NCBI GenBank assembly: GCA_027452145.1
Contig: DAIDHB010000228.1
Span: 1-40,156, forward strand
Direction: 5' to 3'
Source: Planctomycetales bacterium
GTDB lineage: Bacteria; Planctomycetota; Planctomycetia; Isosphaerales; Isosphaeraceae
DNA length: 40,156 nucleotides
Part shown: piece by piece, positions 33,664 to 40,156 of the stretch
Numbering within the stretch: position 1 is the stretch's first letter
How the letters are laid out: each line of letters begins with the position of its first letter
Position numbers and translations under genes: made by a program
The notes under the pieces: model-generated
What the model was told of the DNA's origin: nothing
The model's input: only the letters and a program-made list of their open reading frames with translations
Database searches by the model: none

Positions 33664-35187
33664 TCAGTCCCGCCCAATGTCGAAGCGGACGCCCTGGGCG
33701 AGCGGCAGCTCGCGGCCGCGGTTGATGGTGCAGGTCTGGCGCCTCATGTAGGCCTTCCACGAGTCGGAGCCCGCCTCGCGGCCGCCGCCGGTCGATTTCT
33801 CACCGCCGAAGGCCCCGCCGATCTCGGCGCCCGAGGTGCCGATGTTGACGTTCGCGATCCCGCAGTCGGAGCCCTCCGCCGAGAGGAACTGCTCGGCCTC
33901 GCGGAAGTCGTTGGTGAAGACGGCTGACGTGAGACCCTGCTCGACCGAGTTCTGGATCGCGATTGCCTCGTCGATCGTGCGATAGGGCATAACGTACAGG
34001 ATCGGCGCGAAGGTCTCCTCGCCGACGATCGGCATCTCGGGCCGGGCCCTTACCAGCGCCGGCTCGACGAAATAACCCGGCCGGTCGAGCCTTCTCCCGC
34101 CCCAGACCACCTCGCCGCCCTGCGACCGTGCGGCCTCGAGCGCGGCCATCATCGAGGCGACCGAGTCCTCGCTGATGAGCGGCCCCATCAGCACCGAGTC
34201 GTCCCACGGGTCGCCGATCCGGACGCGGCGATACGCTGACGCGAGCGATTCGAGCACCCGGTCGTGAAGCGACTCGTGCACGATCAGCCGGCGCGCGGTC
34301 GTGCAGCGCTGGCCGGCCGTACCAACCGCGGCGAACACCGTCGCCGGGATCGCCAGCTCGAGCTCTGCGGAAGGCGCGATGATGATCGCGTTGTTCCCGC
34401 CGAGCTCGAGCAGCGACCGGCCGAGCCGGCGGCCGACAACCTCACCCACGACGCGGCCCAGCCGGCAACTGCCCGTCGCCGAGATCAGCGGGAGCCGGCG
34501 GTCGTCAAGCATCCGGCGGCCGATGTCCTCGCCGCCGGCGCAGAGCTGGAAAACGTCCTCGCAATCGTTCGCGCGGGCCACCCCGTCGACGATCCGCTGC
34601 ACGGCGACGGCCGTCAGCGGCGTGCGGGGCGAGGGCTTCCAGACGATGGTATCGCCGCAGACCGCGGCGATCATCGCGTTCCAGGCCCAGACCGCGGCCG
34701 GGAAGTTGAACGCCGTGACGATGCCGATCGGCCCGAGCGGATGCCACTGCTCGATCATCCGATGGAGCGGGCGCTCGCTGGCGATCGTCAGGCCGTAGAG
34801 CTGGCGCGATAGCCCGACGGCGAAGTCGCACATGTCAATCATCTCCTGGACCTCGCCCTCGCCCTCGGTCCGGATCTTGCCGGTCTCGAGGGTAATCAGC
34901 AGGCCCAGGTCGGCCTTCCGGGCGCGCAGGCCCTCGCCGATCTGGCGGACGACCTCGCCGCGCCGCGGGGGTGGAACCGTGCGCCACGACGTGAAGGCCG
35001 CTCGGGCGCGATCGACGGCCCGGTCGTATTCCTCGGGCGACGCCGATTGCACGGTCGGAAGCGCCGATCCCGAGGCGGGATTCGTCGGCCGGAGGAGCGG
35101 CCCGGCCGCCGGAGCGCGCTCGTCCACCGGAGTTACTCCGCGGTTGACCTCGCCGATGCCCAGCCGCTGGAACAGTTCCTCGAACAT
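33664..35187 (-). CDS. ALDH7-family aldehyde dehydrogenase (aminoadipate semialdehyde / piperideine-6-carboxylate type)
   Basis: The product is 507 aa. It has the ALDH fold signals VTAFNFPAAVWAWNAMIAAVCGDTIVWKPSP, ISATGSCRLGR, LLELGGNNAII (catalytic Glu) and AGQRCTTARR (catalytic Cys), with ETFAPILYV and EIGGAFGGEKSTGGGREAGSDSWKAYMRRQT near the end. The latter two features are typical of ALDH7A1, AmaB and Pcd, which oxidise alpha-aminoadipic semialdehyde or piperideine-6-carboxylate in lysine catabolism. The true substrate is inferred from family resemblance. It converges with the MfnB-like gene, with only 4 bp between stops. Confidence 0.88.
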   Translation of the reverse strand: MFEELFQRLGIGEVNRGVTPVDERAPAAGPLLRPTNPASGSALPTVQSASPEEYDRAVDRARAAFTSWRTVPPPRRGEVVRQIGEGLRARKADLGLLITLETGKIRTEGEGEVQEMIDMCDFAVGLSRQLYGLTIASERPLHRMIEQWHPLGPIGIVTAFNFPAAVWAWNAMIAAVCGDTIVWKPSPRTPLTAVAVQRIVDGVARANDCEDVFQLCAGGEDIGRRMLDDRRLPLISATGSCRLGRVVGEVVGRRLGRSLLELGGNNAIIIAPSAELELAIPATVFAAVGTAGQRCTTARRLIVHESLHDRVLESLASAYRRVRIGDPWDDSVLMGPLISEDSVASMMAALEAARSQGGEVVWGGRRLDRPGYFVEPALVRARPEMPIVGEETFAPILYVMPYRTIDEAIAIQNSVEQGLTSAVFTNDFREAEQFLSAEGSDCGIANVNIGTSGAEIGGAFGGEKSTGGGREAGSDSWKAYMRRQTCTINRGRELPLAQGVRFDIGRD

Positions 35188-35340
35188 CGCGAAATCTCCT
35201 CGCTTTCGGGCCTGGGGACATCATGGACGCCCGCCGGTGATGACCCGTCCACCTTCATGCTAACGGCCGGCCGCCTTGATCTGCCACCCTGCCAGTCGGC
35301 ATGAAAGGCCGTCGGGCTTTCCAGGCCCCGAGGCTTGAGC

Positions 35341-35360
35341 GTCGGGCAGGAATGCCCGAC
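35341..35360. repeat. Hairpin GTCGGGCA..TGCCCGAC, partial element copy
   Basis: GTCGGGCAGGAATGCCCGAC is a perfect 8-bp stem with a 4-nt loop. It matches the internal hairpin of the 106-bp elements (8023-8042, 17500s) and is followed by ACCTCGG. It lies in a 295-bp gap without other features and is probably a fragment of the same repeat family. Confidence 0.6.
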
Positions 35361-35482
35361 CTCGGTAAGAGGGGGGGCAACGGGTCGATGTCTCCGCCGA
35401 CATCCCCTAAGATGGACCGGACGAAAGGTCCTGCAAGCCGGGCCGCGAAGGGCCCGCAACTCCTCGCCGGGTCCATCCTTCC

Positions 35483-36832
35483 ATGCGGAAGTTCCTGCAA
35501 CTGCGACGACCGATCACCTATCGCCAGGCTGTCTTCGCGTTCCTCTCGCGCGCGCAGCGACTCGAACGGCGATTCAAGTGGATGATCGTGCTGGCAACGC
35601 TCGCGGCGATCGCGGCAATGCTCGGCGTCTCGCCGTGGGGCCGCTTCGGAGTCGCGTCGACGGCGGCAACCGGCCGCCAGGCGGTCCGCATCATGCTCGG
35701 CCTGCCCCAGCCGCGCGAGGAGGTCGACTCGGCCTGGAAGCGCTCGCGCGAGCTGGGGATCGAGGCCGGACAACTCGGGCTGGCGCGCGCTTTCGCCGAG
35801 GCCGATCCAGCTTACCAGCGGCTGATGCGTTACGCCGGCCTTGATCCTGGGCATGGGGTGCTGCGGTGGGGTAATTTCAACCTGACGCTGCTCCTCCCGT
35901 CGAAGGTCTTCGAGGCCGCCGACGACGGGCGGTCATACAAGTTCCTGCCGCGGACCCGGTCGATCTGGCTGCGCAGTATCTCGCTCAAGAGCGATGTCCT
36001 GATGTTCTTCCTCGTCCCCGACGGGCCCGGGCTGGCCGAGGCGATGCGTGGCACGACCGCGATCCCTGTCGAAAGCTCGCGGCAGTCGACGAATTCGTGG
36101 GGCCTCCGCGGGCCCGAGCCCGACCTCGACGCCCCGGTGCGCGGGATCGTCCTGGGCGATTCTTACATGCAAGGCATGTTCATCGGCGACGACGAGACGC
36201 CGCCCGAATGCCTCAGCCGGTTCCTCGAGGCCCGGTGGAAGAAGCGGGTCTCGATCCTGAACACCGGCGTGATGGGATACTCGCCCGAGCAGTATTACGC
36301 CTCCCTGGTGGCCTTCGCCGATCGGTTCAAACCGCAGTTCGTCGTCGTGAGCCTTTTCACCAACGACTTCGGCGACCTGCACGAGGTCCCCATCAATGGA
36401 CGCGGCGACTGGGACGAGGGAAAATACTGGCTCGACAGGATTGTCGAATTCTGCCGGGCCCGCCAGTGGCCGCACGTCATCGTCCCGGCCCCGTACGAGC
36501 CGGGGATGTTCGCCAGGCGAAAAAGCGGCAACTATCCGGGAATGATCTCGAATGTGCTCGATGTAAACGGGCTCTCGTTCCTCGACCCGACCGACGCCTT
36601 CATCGACGCGCACCTGGAAAAGGTCGTCGAACTGGAACGTCTCGGCAAGCGGCAACAGGGCTGCCTGCTGTTCAACGACGCGATCGGCGACGGGCATTTC
36701 TCGGCGGCCGGCTCGAAGGTCTGGGCGTCGGTCGTCGGGAAGCGACTGGCCCTGCTCGTCGAAAGGGACCAGCTCGTCCGCGAGCACAACCAGCCCGCGC
36801 CGTCGACCCCGGTCGGGTCGGCCGCGCGGTGA
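35483..36832 (+). CDS. Membrane-anchored SGNH-hydrolase-like protein, paralogue 1
   Basis: The product is 449 aa. A short cytoplasmic N-terminus is followed by one helix (WMIVLATLAAIAAMLGV, about 33-49) and a large external domain. It contains an SGNH core: VLGDSYMQG (D226, S227) as block I, NTGVMGYSPEQYY, FTND (N294) as block III, and DGHFSAAG (D403, H405) as the His block. TNSWGLRGPEPD precedes the first block. Such proteins cut or transfer acyl or acetyl groups on lipids or polysaccharides; the substrate is unknown. It is the first of three tandem paralogues. Confidence 0.8.
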   Translation: MRKFLQLRRPITYRQAVFAFLSRAQRLERRFKWMIVLATLAAIAAMLGVSPWGRFGVASTAATGRQAVRIMLGLPQPREEVDSAWKRSRELGIEAGQLGLARAFAEADPAYQRLMRYAGLDPGHGVLRWGNFNLTLLLPSKVFEAADDGRSYKFLPRTRSIWLRSISLKSDVLMFFLVPDGPGLAEAMRGTTAIPVESSRQSTNSWGLRGPEPDLDAPVRGIVLGDSYMQGMFIGDDETPPECLSRFLEARWKKRVSILNTGVMGYSPEQYYASLVAFADRFKPQFVVVSLFTNDFGDLHEVPINGRGDWDEGKYWLDRIVEFCRARQWPHVIVPAPYEPGMFARRKSGNYPGMISNVLDVNGLSFLDPTDAFIDAHLEKVVELERLGKRQQGCLLFNDAIGDGHFSAAGSKVWASVVGKRLALLVERDQLVREHNQPAPSTPVGSAAR

Positions 36833-36973
36833 GAGACCGGCCGGCCTCGCCTGCCCTGCTGCCCCGATCGGTGGGAACTGGAGTTCGCACCACCCGACCG
36901 GGTAGCCTGGGTAAGATGTCCTTCGGGGAGCAGGCCATCCCCGACCGCCCGGCACGAATCGCGATCAATCTCC

Positions 36974-38413
36974 ATGGAACCGAGAAGCCTTCGACACCTC
37001 TGGAGTCGACGACGCCTCCGTCACCGCCAGCCCGTGTTCGGGTTCCTCGAGCGCGCGATCCGGCGCGAGCGGTCGTTCAAGCGCGCGATCGTGCTGGCGA
37101 CGGCCGCCGCGATCGTCGTCATCCTGAAGGTGGTGCCGTGGGGACAGTACCTGACCGCCGCGATCGCGACCGAGGCGCGCCGGGTCGCCGGACGGACGCT
37201 GGGAAGACCCCGCGACCGCCAGGCGATCGACGAGTCGTGGGCGAACTTCCGCCGCCTGGGCATCGACCTGACGCGGCCGAGAATCGCGGCCTTCTACGCC
37301 TCCAGCGAGCCGGCCTTCCAGGGGCTGCTGCGTTACGCGGGGATGGACCCCGAGCACGGTTTGCTGCGCTGGGGGAATTACGACTGGACGCTCCTGCTGT
37401 CGTCGAAGGTCTTCGAACCGGACGACCAGGGCCGGTCGTACCGGATGCGGCCGGGCGTCCGGTCGGTCTGGCTCCGGGGCAAGCTGGCGCCCACGCCGGG
37501 CGCACCGGCGTTCTACCTTGTCCCCGACGGGCCCGAGCTGGCCGAGGCGATCCGCGGCACCGGCGCGGTTGTGTTCGAGGGATCGCGGCAGATCACCAAC
37601 TCGTGGGGCCTGCGCGGACCCGAGCCCGACCCCCGTGCGCCGGTGCGCGGGCTCGTCCTGGGCGATTCCTACATGCAGGGCATGTTCATCGGCGACGACG
37701 AGACGCCGCCCGAATGCCTCCGCCGGTACCTGGATCGGGCCCTCGCGACCCGGGTCTCGATCGTGAACACCGGCGTGATGGGCTACTCGCCCGAGCAATA
37801 CTATCATTCGCTGATCGCCTTCGCCGGGCGGTTCTCGCCGCATTTCGTGGTGGTCAGCATCTACGCCAACGACTGCGGCAACGAGGTTGACGCAACCGGG
37901 CGCGGCGAGGGGAACTGGAAGGAGGGGAAATACTGGCTCGACCGAATCGTCAAGCACTGCCGCGAGCACCGCTGGCCTTGCCTGGTCGTCCCGGCGCCCT
38001 TCGAGCTCAACCTGCTCAAGAGGCGGAAGCCGGCCTTCTATCCGGGGGCGATGGTCAACCCGCTGGAACTCGACAGCGTGATGTACCTCGACCCGTCCGA
38101 GGACTTCCTCAATGCGCACCTGCGGTCCCTGATCGATCGCCGCAGGAGTTACCAGTCGACGACCGGGTGCCTCCTGTTCAACAAGAACATCGGCGACCGC
38201 CATTTCTCGGCGGCCGGCGCCGAGGTCTGGGCCGAGTCGGTTGGGCGTCGGCTCGTTCTGGTAATGGAAAAAGAACGGGCCTTCCGCGAGACGCCCGGCG
38301 CGGAGGCGAGACCAGGGACCGTCGAGACCGAGCCGAGGGCAGCTCCAGCGATCCCCACATCCCTGCGCGGTGCGCCGGGAGAACCGTCGACGTCGAGTGA
38401 GTATCCGCGATGA
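36974..38413 (+). CDS. Membrane-anchored SGNH-hydrolase-like protein, paralogue 2
   Basis: The product is 479 aa and clearly homologous to paralogue 1 over its whole length. Shared blocks are RWGNYDWTLLLSSKVFE, TNSWGLRGPEPD, VLGDSYMQGMFIGDDETPPECL, GVMGYSPEQYY and RHFSAAGAEVWAESVGRRL. The anchor helix is AIVLATAAAIVVILKVV (about 37-53). In the His block the aspartate of DGH is replaced by DRH; D and H are both kept. A Pro/Ala-rich C-terminal tail of about 45 residues is unique. The stop overlaps the next start by four bases (38410-38413). Confidence 0.8.
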   Translation: MEPRSLRHLWSRRRLRHRQPVFGFLERAIRRERSFKRAIVLATAAAIVVILKVVPWGQYLTAAIATEARRVAGRTLGRPRDRQAIDESWANFRRLGIDLTRPRIAAFYASSEPAFQGLLRYAGMDPEHGLLRWGNYDWTLLLSSKVFEPDDQGRSYRMRPGVRSVWLRGKLAPTPGAPAFYLVPDGPELAEAIRGTGAVVFEGSRQITNSWGLRGPEPDPRAPVRGLVLGDSYMQGMFIGDDETPPECLRRYLDRALATRVSIVNTGVMGYSPEQYYHSLIAFAGRFSPHFVVVSIYANDCGNEVDATGRGEGNWKEGKYWLDRIVKHCREHRWPCLVVPAPFELNLLKRRKPAFYPGAMVNPLELDSVMYLDPSEDFLNAHLRSLIDRRRSYQSTTGCLLFNKNIGDRHFSAAGAEVWAESVGRRLVLVMEKERAFRETPGAEARPGTVETEPRAAPAIPTSLRGAPGEPSTSSEYPR

Positions 38414-39876
38414 CCGGCCCGTCGAACCCGCGTCCTGGAGAGCAAGAGGTCGTGAGCAAGGCAATCGAGGAACTCCCCCTCTGGTTGAAGACGACGAGCG
38501 TCCGGCGCCGATCGCGGTGGGAGCGGTGGGCATCGCGCCTGACACCCCGGCCCCGAGAACGCCAGGGGGTTTTCGCCTTCGTCGAGCGGGCACGGCGGGT
38601 CGAGCGGGCGTTCAAGCTGGCAATAGCGGTGATCACGCTCGCACTGATCGCCGGGCTGCTGGCCTTCCTGCCGAGCGGCCGCTACCTCGCCGGCTGGACG
38701 GCGACTCGCGGGCAATGGGCGGCGCTGCGCGCCCTCGGCACCGAGCCTGGCCGCGAGTCGATCAACGCCGACTGGGCCCGCCGTCGCGAGTTCGACATCC
38801 GGAGCGCGACGGGCCGCTATCGTCGGACCTTCGAGGAATACACCGAGGCCCAGAAAGGGCTGCTCCGCCATGCGGGGATGGACCCCGACCATGTCCTGAT
38901 CCGCTGGGGCAACTTCGACAGGACCGTGATGCTGCCCTCGACAATCTACCAGGCCGACGACTCGGGCCGATCGTACCGGATGCGTCCGCGCGTGCGATCG
39001 ATCTGGGTGCGGAACTTCCCGGTGAAGGGGGATGTGAAGGCTTTCTTCCAGATCCCGGACAGCCCCGATGCGGCGAAGGCCGTCGAGAGAACCGGCGTGA
39101 CGATCGTCGAGGGATCGAGCCATTCCACCAACTCGCTGGGCCTGCGCGGACCCGAGCCCGACCGGACGGCCCCGTGGCGCGGGATCGTGCTGGGCGACTC
39201 GTACATGCAGGGCCTGTTCGTCGCCGACAGCCAGACCCCGACGGAATGCCTCAAGCGCGACCTCGCCAAACGGCTGGGCGGGCGGGTCGAGGTCCTCAAC
39301 ACGGGACACCTGGGCTATTCGCCCGAGCAATACTATTACTCGCTCGTCGAGTACGCCCGCGACTTCCCCCCGCAGTTCGTCGTGGTCAGCCTGTTCGCCA
39401 ACGACTTCGCGGGCGACCTGAATGTCGTGATCGAGGGCCGCGGCGGCGACTGGGACGAGGCGAAATACTGGCTGGGCCAGATCCGGGACTTTTGCGCGGC
39501 GCGCGACATCCCCTGTATTTACGTCCCCGCGCCCTGGCTCAACCAGCTCGAGGGACCCCAGCGCTCGGGATATTACCCCGGCCTGGTCTCCAACGCGACC
39601 GAGACGAACGCGCTGATGTTCCTCGATCCGATCAACGACTTCGCCGATGCCTTCCTGGCCGTCGAGGCCGAGGGCCTGAAGCGCGGCGAGCCGGTGAAGG
39701 GCAACCCCCTGTTCAACGGCCGGATCGGCGACGGGCATTTCTCCGCCAGCGGCTGCGAGATCTGGGCCGAACGAGTCGGCCGCCGGGTGTCGCTGCTCCT
39801 GGACCGGGGAATGGCCATCCGGGCCGGGAACGAGCGCAACTGGCGGAACGCCCACGCCCCGGCCGGCTCGCCCTGA
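38410..39876 (+). CDS. Membrane-anchored SGNH-hydrolase-like protein, paralogue 3
   Basis: The product is 488 aa. It has a longer N-terminus (about 70 residues) before its anchor helix (LAIAVITLALIAGLLAFL). The SGNH blocks are VLGDSYMQGLFVADSQTP, NTGHLGYSPEQYY, FANDF and DGHFSASGCEIW. It is the most divergent of the three (for example SLGLRGPEPD and DRT instead of DLD). It is translationally coupled to paralogue 2 through ATGA, so these two at least form one operon. Confidence 0.8.
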   Translation: MTGPSNPRPGEQEVVSKAIEELPLWLKTTSVRRRSRWERWASRLTPRPRERQGVFAFVERARRVERAFKLAIAVITLALIAGLLAFLPSGRYLAGWTATRGQWAALRALGTEPGRESINADWARRREFDIRSATGRYRRTFEEYTEAQKGLLRHAGMDPDHVLIRWGNFDRTVMLPSTIYQADDSGRSYRMRPRVRSIWVRNFPVKGDVKAFFQIPDSPDAAKAVERTGVTIVEGSSHSTNSLGLRGPEPDRTAPWRGIVLGDSYMQGLFVADSQTPTECLKRDLAKRLGGRVEVLNTGHLGYSPEQYYYSLVEYARDFPPQFVVVSLFANDFAGDLNVVIEGRGGDWDEAKYWLGQIRDFCAARDIPCIYVPAPWLNQLEGPQRSGYYPGLVSNATETNALMFLDPINDFADAFLAVEAEGLKRGEPVKGNPLFNGRIGDGHFSASGCEIWAERVGRRVSLLLDRGMAIRAGNERNWRNAHAPAGSP

Positions 39877-39895
39877 AGGCGGCGACGAGGCCGAG

Positions 39896-40156
39896 CTACT
39901 CGCCGATGACCTTGATGAGCACCCGCTTGGAGCGCCGGCCGTCGAACTCGCCGTAGAAGATCTGCTCCCACGGGCCGAAGTCGAGCTTCCCCTTCGTGAT
40001 CGCCACGACCACCTCGCGGCCCATGACCTGGCGCTTCATGTGGGCGTCGGCGTTGTCCTCGCCTGTCCGGTTTTCCGGTAGCGCTGGGGGGAAGCATCGA
40101 ACGGGGCCAGGCCCTCGAGCCACTTCTTGTAATCCTCGTGCAGGCCCGGCTCGTCG
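39896..40156 (-). pseudogene. YjbQ-family (UPF0047) gene, C-terminal part with one-base frameshift, cut by the window edge
   Basis: The C-terminal part reads [41 protein letters not shown], the end of the YjbQ/UPF0047 family (often called secondary thiamine-phosphate synthase enzyme). Upstream, the window edge reads [27 protein letters not shown] in a different frame. The expected join is YR followed by [11 protein letters not shown]; one base is missing near 40074-40078 (a run of A and G, CGGAAAACCGG). So the gene is frameshifted, or the base was lost in sequencing. The N-terminal half lies beyond the window. Confidence 0.8.

Overview
The window is high-GC bacterial chromosome that looks like a planctomycete of the Isosphaera/Singulisphaera kind. 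The pointers are an ECF sigma factor fused to a transmembrane segment and export-type beta domains, two DUF4058 genes, a Uma2-type gene, a multiheme cytochrome, an MfnB-like (DUF556) C1-pathway enzyme outside archaea, and many hairpin and GC-rich intergenic repeats. The taxonomy is inferred from gene content only.

Layout. Positions 1-3,240 hold a CDF metal transporter facing a heptaheme cytochrome and a CxxC protein. Positions 3,241-20,700 are an accessory region: a Uma2 gene broken by an in-frame TGA, a coupled DUF4160/DUF2442 pair, a SUKH protein, two 882-bp copies of a DUF4058 cassette around a HEAT-repeat gene and a GH32 enzyme, a SnoaL-like protein, the ECF-fusion regulator, two PIN toxin-antitoxin pairs and a three-gene RHH-GNAT-XRE operon. 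Several modules sit between direct GC-rich repeats, and two copies of a 106-bp palindromic element each supply the last codons of the gene before them.

Positions 20,990-26,431 hold the most interesting unit. A sigma-70-like promoter and a SAM-I (S-box) riboswitch precede a threonine-synthase-fold PLP enzyme, a CysO-like sulfur carrier ending in Gly-Gly, a MoeB/ThiF-type activating enzyme and a cysteine desulfurase. A four-helix-bundle gene with purine-rich flanks is inserted in the series. Together this reads as a thiocarboxylate-dependent route to homocysteine or cysteine under SAM control, with a ThrC-type enzyme as the sulfhydrylase. That assignment is a hypothesis.

Positions 26,512-35,187 are more housekeeping: a membrane glycosyltransferase, GAPDH and phosphoglycerate kinase separated by a long hairpin, an anchored FkbM methyltransferase, two lipoproteins (one with a CAP domain), an MfnB-like enzyme and an ALDH7-type dehydrogenase. 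Positions 35,483-39,876 hold three tandem membrane-anchored SGNH-hydrolase paralogues. The right edge cuts a YjbQ-family gene that shows a one-base frameshift.
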